64,000 nucleotides of DNA from Alviniconcha marisindica (Eukaryota > Mollusca > Gastropoda > Provannidae). The stretch lies in contig JABMCL010002541.1 of the NCBI GenBank assembly GCA_018857735.1, forward strand, positions 37,501 to 101,500, given 5' to 3'. A program made the translations under genes and the position numbers. Each line of letters begins with the position of its first letter. The first letter of the stretch is position 1. The notes under the pieces are model-generated. The model was not told where the DNA came from. It was given only the letters and a program-made list of their open reading frames with translations, and ran no database searches. Shown piece after piece: positions 1 to 12,213 of the stretch.

Positions 1-276
1 AGAACGCCTTTCTTCGATTTGAGGGGATTTTATGAATCGTGATTGGAGCATAATGATTAGGCAAGGACGAGTCGATCGTCAGCGCATGCTACAGTTTGAT
101 TTTCGGGCGTGGTCCGGGTGTGCAACTGGACGGTACGCTGGTAGCGATGTTCGTGCTGCAGACGGTGCGCGCAGCCCTCTTTTGCACAAGACGGCCACTC
201 CCTCAGCGTCGCTCGGCACTCCGTGCTGTACTGACTGAACATTATCAATACACCTCTCTCTCTCTCTCTCCCTCTC

Positions 277-344
<68 letters not shown>

Positions 345-585
345 AGCGCTTCCTCACTCTCTCCGTCCTCCCTCCCCTCTCTCTATCCCTTCTCCTCCGG
401 CTTAACATAATCCGCCACGCAAATATTAACGCCAGATAGGCCGTTAAGGACTTGTAAACTTCGTCAGTCGGCCCTTTGCGAATTAGGTTGTTGTTGTTTT
501 TTTGTGGGGGGGGGGGGGTGCGCGCGTGCGTGCGTGGGCGCGCGCGTGTGTGTGTTTAAAGTCAAGAGTCAGTAATCACACTGTG
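1..585. other. 5' end of window: no gene; CT and G-rich simple repeats
   Basis: Positions 1-250 hold no recognised gene. (CT)n runs over 252-344. A G run and CG-rich purine-pyrimidine alternation, prone to non-B structure, lies at about 505-556. The short open frames here are unconvincing. Confidence 0.6.
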
Positions 586-1150
586 TATCCGCGTTCCGAA
601 ATGTTCAACCGGAGCTCCCGTTACAGCGAGACCCAGCCGGAGCAGGCAGAAGCAAAACGTCGACCCGCGTAAACTACATTGATTTACGTCGAATGTAGGC
701 ATTGCACATCTAACAGATCATCATGGTTGGAACGGTGAAGCTTTTCCGTATCCTGTGATATAAATTTCATGACATCAGGTTTCTTGTACACCTCACAATC
801 AACATTTTCATTTTTAATTTCGGCCTTTTGCAGGCAAAATTGCACTTTCTTCAAAATCGACAGGAGAACGCAGTCACTTGGTGCATTTTGGTTACTGTCA
901 CTATGTTGTTAAATATCCCATGCGTGATATGATGGACTATCACTGTCTAAGAGTAGTTAGAAGTCGCGATAGAAGGATAGGAAAACACTCGCCCGGTTTT
1001 TCTGTGTTCCGAACCAGAGTGCATGGCTGTTCCGATGCTGAGCCGTGCCGTGTTCCGATCCAGAGCACCTTCGTGGAGATCGTTCCTTTTGACAATTAAC
1101 TTAAGTCATGCCAGACGGGTTACTTATGAGGTCTGAAGATTCCATGCCGT
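586..1150 (+). repeat. Inverted duplication, left arm
   Basis: About 565 bp that recurs in reverse complement at 3893-4456, with scattered substitutions and small indels. The two arms share a reading frame with GKHSPGFSVFRTRVHGCSDA, and both run into an ATG opening MPD. Arms lie 2.7 kb apart. Could be an inverted segmental duplication or a fold-back element; no clean terminal motif is seen. Confidence 0.85.
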
Positions 1151-1704
1151 TACAGATGGATATGTCTGCAGTGACTGAGTGGAGTGTAATGGGTGTTTCT
1201 GCCGAGGTGGAAGTGGACACAACTGGCTATCCATTGATGACTTCTACTCCGCAAAAATAAATGCCTGTCGAGCGATATATAAATATATCTCTGCCCACTG
1301 AGAATGCGGAAAATCATATGTGCAGAAAAGGAATCTGGTCCGCCTCAGGAAGCAACCCCACAAACTGGATGATGGACCTCGTTTCCCTTGTTCACGGTGT
1401 GATAAGAAATTTACCATGTCTGATGATCTACATTCTCATACGAACAGTGTTCATCTGAAGATAAAACCCTTTAAGTGTGAGACGTGCAAAACATTATTTA
1501 CACACAGGAGAAGCCTTGAGCTAGGGAGGTATTCATGCACGGTAAAGGCCCGGTCACTGCGGGAAAGTTTTCAAAAGTAGAGTAAGTCCTGAAGACCATG
1601 CACGCACGCATGGCGGCAGTCTTCCTTACCCCTGCAACAAGTGCCTCGTACGTTTCACATACAGGAATCAGCTGAGGCGTCATAGCAAGAAATGCCTTTC
1701 TTAG
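1108..1704 (+). pseudogene. Decayed C2H2 zinc-finger reading frame
   Basis: A 50-codon frame starts at ATG 1108 (MPDGLLMRSEDSMPLQ...) and stops at 1258-1260. Downstream, frame 1320-1580 carries one good finger, CSRCDKKFTMSDDLHSHTNSVH (C-x2-C-x12-H-x4-H spacing; Cys at about 1395), and a second that has lost its histidines. After a frame change, 1558-1704 encodes CGKVF...HARTH and a last finger CNKC...HSKKC (C-x2-C-x12-H-x4-C), then stop TAG 1702-1704. Finger proteins of this class usually bind DNA. The breaks say pseudogene, though an unspliced multi-exon gene or sequencing indels are possible. The MPD...RSEDS start also occurs in the inverted copy at 3897-3936 (minus strand), where it stops after 14 codons. 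Confidence 0.55.
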
Positions 1705-2227
1705 CTACTTCACTGCCACATGATCTTCGTTTTAGTTCAGTCCGAACAGTCGTATGTCAAGCTTCGGTGTGACAACCGCAACAGATCCCTTTGCAGTAGC
1801 TGTAACAAAGTAGCACGAGAAGCTATGTGACTGAAAAAGTACAAATCATGTTATAATTTGGTTTGGTGGTTGGGATAAAGACATCTCTAGCCCCCATTGG
1901 TTCTTGCAGTATTGTAGTGGACTTTAGCCACAATTTTCAATTGAACACTTTGATCAAAAAGGGTATGATGACTTACTTCGAGTTTTTTTGTTTGTTTTTT
2001 CCTCTTTAAAACGCGAATGATACTTGATGGGTATTATCTTTCTTATTTGCTACATATTTCTTATTCGTGATTTCCAAAGTATAATATTTAGCGGATTTTT
2101 TTGTCTTCTTCTTGTTTCGTTTCGGCACTGGCACGTGAGCTTTTATTTCAGATTTACCAGCGTACTGCGAATTTATTTGCGGGAGAAACCCGACGTTTTT
2201 CTGTAGCCATATGTCGCCCTTCCGTTA

Positions 2228-2230
<3 letters not shown>
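1705..2230. other. Intergenic, no feature seen
   Basis: AT-rich sequence between the zinc-finger remnant and the CA repeat. No conserved reading frame recognised. Confidence 0.5.
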
Positions 2231-2517
<287 letters not shown>

Positions 2518-2657
2518 CCTTCGTGTGTGTGGTATACACAGTTATATAGCATAGGCCTACTACGTAGAGGAGACGAAGACCGTTTACATTATTTATTTTA
2601 ACCAATCAGTCGATGGAACGTTGGCATGGTTCGCCGTGAAAAAATTATTAATCTAAA

Positions 2658-2682
2658 ATGTGTGCGTGCGTTTGTATGTGTG

Positions 2683-2778
<96 letters not shown>

Positions 2779-2825
2779 ATCGTGTGTGTGTGTGCGCGCG
2801 CGCCCGCGTGCGTGCATGTGTTCGT
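2658..2825. repeat. (CGTG)n microsatellite
   Basis: Tetranucleotide run, about 20 units between 2694 and 2778, flanked by TG and CG alternation. Confidence 0.95.
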
Positions 2826-2929
2826 GAGTGCACCTTGACAACTGACAATATTGACCACACAATTAGTGAAAAAACACAAATTACACCAAAAATAACTGAA
2901 ATCTTGTCACACACATCTGAGTAGCCTGC

Positions 2930-3440
2930 TGCAGCCCATTCGCTACTGCGCTCAAAGTATCGAAGCCTGTTGTGTTACCTACGTGATTATGGTCATCGAC
3001 GCAAGAATTGGTAATGATGCTGATCAGCAGATTATTTCAAACTTATTTAAAGACATTAAACGTAGCCCATCTCACCTGTAACAAGTCGCAGTCAAAACGC
3101 ATTTACATAGCAAAATTCGGTTTGCGGCCATTGTAAATTTGTTCAAAAGATCTTCATTCTAACAGTTCATACACAATGCCCAAAACAAAACCAACAAAAA
3201 ATGTCCTGTTTTTGGCAATGTCACGATGCCATCTGCAGGCACCAAAATGGCACGAGATGTACTGCTTTACTCTACATCAATACCAAGCCATATATGTGGC
3301 AGTATCTTTTTTTCATATGTCTTGAAATGCTGTCGCACTCCATGTGCGCCTTTGCTGGACTATGTGGGGCCTGACAGTGCAAGAACTAACTCAGACTTGT
3401 GATATAACTATGAAAGATGAATACATATATCTATTTTAGA
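2930..3440. other. Intergenic, no feature seen
   Basis: Unique-looking AT-rich sequence between the microsatellites. No gene recognised. Confidence 0.5.
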
Positions 3441-3550
3441 GAGGAGGGGGTGCAGAGAGAGGGGAGGGGGAGGAGAGACAGATATATATATATATATAGA
3501 TATATAGATATATATATATATAGATATATATTTGCAGAGAGAGAGAGCTA
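3440..3550. repeat. GA-rich and (TA)n low-complexity tract
   Basis: Purine-rich block followed by interrupted TA repeats and a short GA run. Confidence 0.9.
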
Positions 3551-3892
3551 TTTGCCGAGATCTAATCCTCTTGAAGAACTGAAATAGTTGTGATTAATTG
3601 TTTTGTAAAGAATGACTTATACATTTAAAAAAAGAAAAAGCACGCCTGATCCTCTTGTTATTATCAATTAATTTGCTAATCACGTCACAAACACTCAAAG
3701 GTATTGCATTTTTCTATGGTTCATGCTCAGCGTGGGAATTTGTTGCAAAGTTCGTTGTTTGTTATTCACTTTTTACTCAACATGACCCGAGGAGATGTCT
3801 TTGTTTCGATGAGGTGTAATATATCCACTCAGCAAAAATGGACCTAGCAGTTCGATAAGATTGACGTACATGCGCTGTTCTACTCCATCTAT

Positions 3893-4456
3893 AAGACGGA
3901 ATCTTCAGACCTCGTTGATAACCTGTCTGGCATGGATTATACTAATTGCCAAGAAGAAAAATCGACACGACGGTGCTCTGGATTGGAACCACGGCATGGC
4001 TCAGCATCGGAACAGCCATGCACTCTAGTTCGGAACACAGAAAAACCGGGCGAATGTTTTCCTATCCTTCTAACGTGACTTCTAAGAACTCTTAAACAGT
4101 GATAGTTTATCATATCACGCATGAGATATTTAATAACATAGTGACAATAACAAAAATGCTCCAAGTGATAGCGTTTTGCTGTCGCTTTTGAAGAAAGTGC
4201 AGTTTTGCCTGCAAAAAGCCGAAATCAAAAATGAAAATGTTGATTGTGAGGTGTACAAGAAAGCAGGTGTCATGAAATTTACACCACAGGACACAGGAAA
4301 GCTCCCCCGTTCCAACCATTATGATCTGTTAGATGTGCAATACCTACATTTGACGTAAATCAGTGTAGTTTACGCGGATCGACGTTTTGCTTCTGCCTGC
4401 TCCGGCTGGGTCTCGCTGTAACGGGAGCTCCGGCTGAACATTTCGGAACGCGGATA
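3893..4456 (-). repeat. Inverted duplication, right arm
   Basis: Reverse-complement copy of 586-1150. It carries the shared frame on the minus strand (about 3937-4164) and a degraded MPD...RSEDS start at 3897-3936 that ends at a stop after 14 codons. No zinc finger follows this copy. Confidence 0.85.
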
Positions 4457-4946
4457 TTAGCAGGCTGCTTGTGACCCCGGTACCGGTTTGTTCCCGGCCC
4501 AGCTCTTCACTGTCGAGTCCCAGGACTACGGGGGACGACACAATCTACTAGAGTTGCGTTGTGATACGACTGCCACCAGCCCATCTCAGTGTAATCAAAG
4601 ACCGTATATGCTTTAGCTGAACAATCTTTGGTGTAATGAATAAAATCAGGTATCTAATTCTTCACGACCAGTCGGAGTCGCTGATGCGTCAGGTCCGATG
4701 ATTTCAGCTGGTTTAGTCTATTCAGTCACCTACAATGCACGCACAGGGGGACTGAAAGGTTATTGATCTTTAACACTCAGTTGCATGCATAAGATCATGT
4801 TTAGGCAAGGGCGTTGCTTTGCAATTTGTCCTTGCTAACGCTGCAGGATTCCCGTGCAAAGATACAATGATGCAGACAGAAATTAAGTCATGAAAGGAGA
4901 GCTCGACCGCGAGAAAGCCTCGGCGGCCCTGGTCCGGGCAAGGTCC

Positions 4947-4992
4947 GGGGTGGGGGGAGGGGGGGGGGCGGGCGGGGGGGGAGGGGGGGGGG
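4947..4992 (+). repeat. G-rich tract, G-quadruplex potential
   Basis: Forty-six bases almost entirely G with single T, A or C interruptions. More than four runs of at least three G, so it fits a quadruplex pattern. Confidence 0.85.
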
Positions 4993-5340
4993 TCAAAGTA
5001 GAGGATGATGCCGCCGTAGCGCTAGCAGCACATACTCAAGCCATCGAAAATGCTAGCGGCTCGCGCGTTGCCTCTAACTGACGTCATGATCATCTGCACG
5101 GTCTCCGGCGGTGGGGAGGGGGTGGGGGAAAACAGCGCCACACTTAAAACTTGAACTATATTATACTTGCGATATACGATGTACTTCAGTTTGCAGAATG
5201 TTCGCAAGATTCCAACGTATTTATCTTTATGTACTAATTACATAAAGGAAAGACTTATAGATCAATACAATTAAATAATGGTGTGTGATTCAGCCATGCT
5301 CATTCAAGTTCGACTGATAGGAACCTAACGTTAGTACACA

Positions 5341-5440
5341 AACATCAGGCTAATAATAATAATAGCTATAGCGCGGTATCTCACCGACTGACAAGGGTGA
5401 GCACATCGCGCTTTACAAGATAAAAACAACAACAATAACA
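5341..5440 (-). mobile_element. LINE 3' tail fragment (minus strand)
   Basis: Minus-strand sequence includes gctttacaagat-type GCGC boxes and ends in (ATT)n at about 5349-5363. This matches the usual 3' end style of L2/CR1 LINEs in molluscs (family knowledge). No coding part attached. Confidence 0.45.
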
Positions 5441-5559
5441 ATACAAAACAAATCAAAACTAAAAATTTAAACCTCAAAAATAATAATCATATAGTCATAA
5501 TATTGTATTCTTCGACCTGTACTCCTTGTTTTTTACACAGCTTCTCTTTCCACTGTCAT

Positions 5560-5749
5560 TAAAAAGAACTCGGCCCGTCACTTCCGTCCGTCACTCTGCC
5601 CTACACCGATGACTCGACTCCACTGAGACATCTGCACCCCCTCAACTCCCCGATGTCCTCCTCTCCACGCAGAAGAGTATTGATGACGTCAAAACCTGGA
5701 TGACAGTGACTCAACAAACTTAAACTTAACGACAAGTATACTCTGGTAG

Positions 5750-5833
<84 letters not shown>

Positions 5834-6790
5834 CCCCCCCCCCCCCCAGTCTACCAGTCTATGACTATAGGTAGTGCATCTTTAGGTCTACCTATGTCTG
5901 ACGTAACTGTCAAAATTTTTGGTGTTACACTTGATTGTCACTTGACCGTGAAAATTCACATCTCCAAGCTGGTACACTCAGCTGATTTTGAACTCCGTCG
6001 CTTTAGTTCCATCCATCATCTTCTGTCACTACAGATACCACAAACATACTTGTCTCTGCTCTGTTCTTTCGCGTCTTGACTACTGCAGTTCTCTCCTGTC
6101 AGTCTGGCTGTCCTCAGTATCTCTTCAGCAAACTACAAAAAGTTCATTGACAACGCTGCTCACCTTGTCGTGAGCCGTTCCAAACAACTGACCATATCTC
6201 TCCTCATTTTGCTTCAGTCTCCATTGGCTGCCCGCACTGATTCACGAATACAGTACAAACTCACTTCTCTGTGCTATAACTGCCTAAGCTGACTCAACCG
6301 CTCCTGGCTACTTCACTGACTGAACTCTTTAACTTGAAGCCGTTTACAAACCAACCCGACAGCTACGCCCTTCTTCAAGAGTCATACGTTATCTGAAATC
6401 ATGAAATCAAGGCTGCGAGCACAGGTCGTGAACGGAATAGAGAAATGGGCTGAGCGCCAGGAAAAACATGACAGCGGATCTATTTGACTTGATGAGAAGA
6501 GCCTCTGTCTTATGGTCATTCAGTTTCAGTTTGTTTTGTGCCATCCAGGTCTTTACGCCAGAGATGCAGGTCTGCATAGTCAAGACAGTGGTTTTTGTGT
6601 GTGTTGGGGGGGGGGGGGGGGGTTGTCTTTCCGTATCATCTTGCTTTGTCAGTGTGGGTTGTTTTGGTGGGACTGTGCTCTACGTGTGTATAGAATAACA
6701 TATTTAGATTAATATGTATCATGTCAACTGAGCACTCAGGGCGTTGATGAGCGCATGATGAGTGCACATTATTAGTATTATTACTAAAAG
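5560..6790 (+). mobile_element. L2/CR1-like LINE, reverse transcriptase C-terminus and 3' end
   Basis: Plus-strand fragments read DDVKTWMTV and NKLKLND (about 5680-5745), then after a CT tract GVTLDCHLTVKIHISKLV, FELRRFSSI, LDYCSSLLS and LQSPLAAR (5910-6230). These are the post-YADD and thumb segments of L2/CR1 reverse transcriptases. Frames are broken and a (CT)n/(C)n tract (5753-5847) sits inside the coding part. The 3' end at 6720-6787 (gagcgcatgatgagtgcaca then att repeats) is shared with 21720-21811. Dead copy. Confidence 0.8.
5753..5847. repeat. (CT)n followed by (C)n
   Basis: Near-perfect CT dinucleotide run of about 78 bp, then 17 C, expanded inside the LINE coding remnant. Confidence 0.95.
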
Positions 6791-7077
6791 TATATCACAT
6801 ACACGCGATATGATTTAGTGTGCAGAACGTATAAAACAGCGGTTGGTGCATCCGATTTGGATTTTAACGTCACTGAGTGACATAGCTGGCCGGAATCTCA
6901 GGTTGGTTGGATCAGTCAGTGAAACTGGAAAGAGAAATGGCATTAGGCCTACATAGCCATCCCGGCACTGATTCAGTTACGACTGACTGAACACTGAGGC
7001 TGAGGCACTGTGACAGTTGTGTTTTAATCAGTAATAACGGCACAGTCAAATTCCAAGCCGCGGCACTGGTTTACAAC

Positions 7078-7733
<656 letters not shown>

Positions 7734-7745
7734 TCCCCCCCCCTA
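7734..7745 (-). promoter_or_regulatory. Polypurine tract
   Basis: On the minus strand taGGGGGGGGGA lies directly before the 3' LTR start TGTAACC, the position where plus-strand DNA synthesis is primed in LTR retrotransposons. Confidence 0.7.
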
Positions 7746-9164
7746 CTCAGTCATAACTAGCGTCCTCGCTGTTTAATCACATAGCAATAAACAAAAGGAG
7801 TAGGGCAACTAAGAGTTGACTTAACAAACCATGAAAGTGGTACCCAATATATCCACGCACAAAAACTGTACCCCTTTTTGCCAACATACTAGTGAAGGCC
7901 TGGCTAACTACACAAAACATCTCCAAAGACCAAACAATGATTGCATTGCAATAAAGGGTCAAAATGATTACTGCATTTAAGCCAAGTAAACCAGACAGAC
8001 CCAGAACGCATTGCTTGAAACAGAACAAAAGGATGAAAAAGAGGATTCCTTCATGTTAATGATGAAAACTCCGAAAGAAACATGTGTTCTTATTGCATTT
8101 CAGAAACCTACTGCCATCTGGGATATAAAAATGGAGGACGTTCCACAACTGGCTTTACAAGACCTCAAAACAACATGTTCGAAAAAAATATAACATAAAC
8201 ACAGCACACATTGCAAAAATCGAATACTACACGTGACATTGCATGTCATTTACCACATGAACGGCACACAAGTGATGTCTGCCATCTCAAGCCATGATTT
8301 CAATACCATGTGAAGGCCCCGTGGTACGATAAAACGTCTCGCTAGAGAAATGCACACACGAAAATACATATTATGCCCTGTATTTTCGTGTGTGCATTTC
8401 TCTAGCGAGAAAGGTTAACGCGTATACTCGTAGTAAACATAACTCTCACTCACAGACAGCACAACGCTCAGTGACGCTGATGTGGACCCTGTCCCGTTAC
8501 TACTCAAATGAACATATATAATGCTATTAAGTAATACCAGATTAGCGGTCAAGCCATCAACGTTCGATCATGATGAAATAAATATACACTAGGGTCACCA
8601 CACCGCTCAGGAAAATAAAAAATGGAAGTTGTGGCAGATATGGAATAACAATCAACTAACAGAGATGTAGAACTCACTGAGAACCCTAATCGACTGTATA
8701 AGGCGGATAACCATTTGCATATAAATCCACATATATACAAAATGCAACACAGATACAATCAATCTTGATTCGCCCTGTTGCTTGTACCAAGCAACTTTCC
8801 CGAGGTTAATCAACGTATAATTGATACCTCAACGTCTCTTGAGCATGACTACCAGAACAATCCATACTCAATAGATGCCACATCCAATCCACATAATCAA
8901 AAGCAAGTATGCAACTTACGTACATTTACCCCAATTCAAGAAAACGGCATCAACAATTAACACACTACAGGTCCATGCGGCAAAAGGAAACAAGCTAAAT
9001 CATAATGGCCTACTGCCATGCAAGGTATACACTAGAAATAGCAAGACAGTTTAAGTTACATGCTAAATCTAAACCGATGCCACTAAGTTTGAACAAGTTA
9101 AGGACATACAAACACAAGGCATTACCGAACGACCATACCAAGCATCATATCCCCTTCCTTTTTC
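7746..9164. other. LTR element internal region without recognised coding
   Basis: No domain recognised. A minus-strand frame at 7777-8028 is hydrophobic but matches nothing I know. A long perfect hairpin lies at 8337-8410. Confidence 0.5.
8337..8410. repeat. Perfect 32-bp inverted repeat, 10-base loop
   Basis: Arms 8337-8368 and 8379-8410 are exact reverse complements; each contains gctagagaaatgcacacac or its complement. Loop tattatgccc. It lies inside the LTR element. Confidence 0.95.
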
Positions 9165-9452
9165 CTAAAGCATGGCACCACAGTGCATCTCTCGCAGCTG
9201 CTGATGTAGTCCCTGACTTTTCTTGGACATCTCGGGCCGAAGTGAGCTGGGCAGAAGCAGCTGCTCAAGGGTACCACGACGTTGGTCAGCCTGCCCACGA
9301 CGGAGGATCCCATTCTTCAGGAACCGTCGAGGGTACTGCTGCACCAACGCCCGCGTGGAGCGTTCCTTCATGTTGGAGGGCTTGGCTGGCCAGGCTGCGA
9401 GCACCGGGCCAAAGACTGGATCTTGTTGCTGTAGTTGTAAATCAGCCATCAA
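9165..9452 (-). pseudogene. Gypsy pol remnant (integrase N-terminal region)
   Basis: Minus-strand frame of 95 codons. QQQDPVFGPVL, LKNGILRR and QLLLPSSLRPEM match the stretch between RNase H and the zinc-binding domain of Gypsy integrases, where QxxDP, L..G.LYR and VP..LR..VL recur. The histidines and cysteines of the zinc site are not in register at the end (LHQQLREMHCGAML). A short leftover that cannot encode an active enzyme. Neighbouring pol parts are missing. Confidence 0.6.
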
Positions 9453-9494
9453 TGTAGGTGAAGCTTGGTGGTCAGGTCCCCTCGAACTGCCTCA

Positions 9495-9622
9495 GTGCCT
9501 CCCGACAGCACCTCTACACTCTGCCGGTGCCTCCCGACAGCTCCTCTACACTGCCCCAGTACCTCCTGACAGCTCCTCTACACTCTGCCGGTGCCTCCAG
9601 ACAGCTCCGCTACACTGTTTCC
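9495..9622. repeat. 32-bp minisatellite, four units
   Basis: Units start gtgcctcc or gtacctcc at 9495, 9527, 9559 and 9591, each containing gacagctcc and ctacact. Lies between the primer site and the pol remnant. The period is not a multiple of three. Confidence 0.85.
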
Positions 9623-9650
9623 TGGTCGGTGTGTGAGTCTTCTACTTCCA

Positions 9651-9669
9651 ATCCTGCTCGCCAGCGCCA
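9651..9669 (-). promoter_or_regulatory. Primer binding site, serine-tRNA-like
   Basis: Minus strand TGGCGCTGGCGAGCAGGAT, starting five bases after the 5' LTR end. From memory it is complementary to the 3' end of eukaryotic tRNA-Ser (…ATCCTGCTCACAGCG plus CCA) except for one extra base and one change. Confidence 0.6.
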
Positions 9670-9884
9670 GGTTTGTCAGTAGGGGAGCGGGGTGAGGAGT
9701 GAGGGAAGCAGGTTGGAAGCATGAATGAAGAGTCACAAGTCAGAGGATGCTATAACATAACTTTTATTTGCACCAGCCAGGAAACAGTGTAGGCTCTCCC
9801 CTGAATCAGATGGCATAGGCAGCAGCTCGAACTATACTAACGACCTGCTACTGCAGGGACACTGGGGGAAAGAGGACGCGGCGG

Positions 9885-10059
9885 TGAAAAGTGTTGCCAG
9901 TAATGTCCTCAGATGTCAGTTGACATATTAGGGACAAGTTGTGACCAATGCCGAAGCACGGTTCAATAATTCTTTACGTCCACGGAAACCACTGAGAAGG
10001 CTTGTTAGGACGGACAGCCCAGGACGTGCACCTCGACTCTCACACAGCTCCTGAACTAT
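9885..10059 (-). mobile_element. SINE copy inside the 5' LTR
   Basis: Same family as 12513-12697. Flanked by a perfect 10-bp direct repeat gacgcggcgg, as expected for a target-site duplication. Its 3' hairpin (ATGTC-agtt-GACAT) is at about 9912-9925. Confidence 0.75.
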
Positions 10060-10100
10060 GACGCGGCGGGCCCAGCGTTGTTGTTGTTGTTGTGTTTTTG

Positions 10101-10138
10101 CTTAATGTCCTCAGATGCTAAAAGCATATTAGGGACAA
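10101..10138 (-). ncRNA. 3' terminal hairpin of the nested LINE
   Basis: Plus strand cttaatgtcctcagATGCTaaaAGCATattaggga. The 5-bp stem with outer CCT/AGG pairs matches the SINE 3' end, with two paired substitutions. Confidence 0.55.
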
Positions 10139-11202
10139 TCTATAAAGTAAGCTTGACTTGGATATATCATAGTTAGATCATGGGGGAGACGGGGGGGATG
10201 GGGAGCGAAGAAAGCTTGGTCCACTTGCGGATCAATATTTGGATCGGGATATGAGGTCGCTGGAACAAAGGGGGAATGAGGGGTGAGGGGAGAGATGAGA
10301 TGTGTCCACCTGCGGATCAATACTGGGGTCAGGGTGCTGGGTCGTCTTGGCTGTACTGGGGCATTCACTCGTAGAACTGGGCAGCACGCTAGGGGTCCGG
10401 TTAAAAAGATCGTCGTCCACTATTTACAGTTAAAAACTGGGCTGCAGATGAAAAACCTTGCAAGGTTATGTCGGCGGCTGCACCAACATGTAATATGTAC
10501 AATCGGTACACACAGTATTTACAGTTAAAAACGTCGAAGACGCACATGGTAGTTTAAATACACTTGTAGTAAAATCGAGGCCTGTAGTCAGGCGGCTAAA
10601 AACACTTGGGTATGCAAGCATACACTTGTGGTGGTCGCTGGAATCAGGTCCAGCAGACTAAAACTGGGTGCGGGAAACACGGAGACGTTCGCCCCTTCCT
10701 CCGCCGCCGGGATTAACCCGAGCTGCGGGAAAGCGTTGAACGTAGCCGGTGGTCCCACATACTACAGGTAGGCTGCCAGTGGACAGGTGTAGACCAGTCT
10801 GGCTGCAGCCCGTAAGAGGCTCCATCCTTCACGCTGATCGCACACTGCCAGGCTTTTTGTACACAGGGGCAGTCCCACGCTGCGTAGTTTCCCAGTCAGA
10901 GGCTGGAAGTGTCTGAACATGAGGTGCAGGAGAACATCACGTGGTGAAACGAGACGCTCATCTCACACTCACACTTCGTCGGTACGCACATGCATCTCCA
11001 GACGCCCACGTGCAGACGATGCATGATGCGAGCTATGTAGGTCGGCTCTCCAGGGAAGAAGACTCCTGGGGGGAGAGGTATCGTCCCACTCCTTGGCCGT
11101 GGGCCATTGAGTGGAACTCCTTCTCCCACTGCTTCCACGCCTGCTTGCTTAGTTCCGCATAATACGTCGGCCAGGCCGATTTTCATCGTCACAGTCGAGG
11201 AG

Positions 11203-11466
11203 TCACTGAACTCCTTTGGCTACTCTTTTTGCTGCTCTATCCGCCTTCTCGTTTCCAGAGAGGCAGACGTGCGCTGGTACCCACTGAAAGCGAACTTCCG
11301 TACCGCGGGTGATCAGCTGATGGGTGGTTGTCGCGATCTCACACACAAGATCCTCCCGTGCGTTTTGAGAGTCGGACTTGATGGCTGCCAGCGCCGCCTT
11401 GGAGTCGCTGCAGATAACGATGGCGAAGGGAGTGACTGGTATCGCGCTGATGTGTTGCAGGGCCAT
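11203..11466 (-). pseudogene. RNase H domain of non-LTR element
   Basis: Eighty-seven codons: CSDSKAALAAI (second catalytic Asp region), VRFQWVPAHVCLSGNEKADR (C-terminal catalytic Asp). It degrades the RNA of RNA-DNA hybrids in intact elements. The N-terminal beta-strand segment lies in a different frame (11339-11554, AVSVFTAELLAI), showing a frameshift. Confidence 0.8.
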
Positions 11467-12209
11467 GGACTGAGATAGCCAACAGCTCAGCGGTGAAGAC
11501 CGACACTGCGGGTAGTGAATAGGAGTGTGTGAGGTTGTTGAACTCTGGGATCACAAAGGCAGCTCCAGCTCCACAGAACCATCAGTGAAGATCTTCAGGT
11601 GGTGTTGGTACTTTTCTTCCAGGCCGGGCATAGCCTAGCTGTGCCTAGAACGTGTGGATTCTGGTCCTTCTTCAGCCCTTCCATGTCCACCTCAACGTGC
11701 GCTCGTTCCAGGAGCCAAGGTGGATAGGGATGCATCGGCCTCGTCGCCACCTCAACACCATCCAGTCCCGCGCTCCGGACCAGGTCGCAGACCAGGTCAC
11801 AGATGGAGGAGTAGGACTGGAGTTGGGAGGGGTTTCGGAAGGCAGTAGTTATCTCGTCGACGGTGGAGTTGTCGACAGTCTGGCATCTAAAAACATACTT
11901 ACTACAGATGAGCTGGATGTGGCGACGGAACGGGAGGAGCCCGGCCTCTCTGTACACCAGGCACTGCGGCACGGACTGCGGCAGCCCGAGGGCCAGTCAG
12001 TCGCAGACCGCGCACCTCTATGGCGGTGAGACGGGCGAGGCCCGTTTTCGATAGCGCACAAGCTTTAACACTTTAAAGTTGGGGCCATAAATCTCCTACC
12101 CAATCAAAAAGGAAAAGGACAGGACAACAGGAAAGAAAAGATTAAAGGGTCATAGCCCGAAAGGGTCATATTAAAGGGTCATAGCCCGAAACACATACAA
12201 TACACTCGG

Positions 12210-12213
<4 letters not shown>

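Larger units (their letters stand above)
10070..12057 (-). mobile_element. Non-LTR retrotransposon 3' half with RNase H, nested in the LTR
   Basis: Minus strand, in order: end of RT (11972-11595: GLLPFRRHIQLICSKYVFRC and LERAHVEVD), RNase H (11554-11203: FTAELLAI, CSDSKAALAAI, WVPAHVCLSGNEKADRAAK) and a terminal Cys/His stretch (IMHRLHVGVWR, PTKCECEMSVSFHHVMFSC; about 11060-10930). Then a ~750-bp 3' UTR and a tail of (AAC)n at 10077-10092. RNase H catalytic residues D, E and the D/H of SGNEKAD are present, but frames are broken and the 5' half is missing. Clade is Jockey- or I-like by architecture. Confidence 0.8.

Noticed and set aside
878..1099. 73-codon frame repeated in the inverted arm
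   Set aside because: Similar in both arms only because the DNA is duplicated; it ends before the MPD start, and nothing supports translation.
9005..9457. 150-codon plus-strand frame
   Set aside because: Lies opposite the Gypsy pol remnant; composition is that of a shadow frame.
9458..9682. Serine/proline-rich repeated peptide frames
   Set aside because: Come from a 32-bp minisatellite whose period breaks the frame; adjacent to the primer site.
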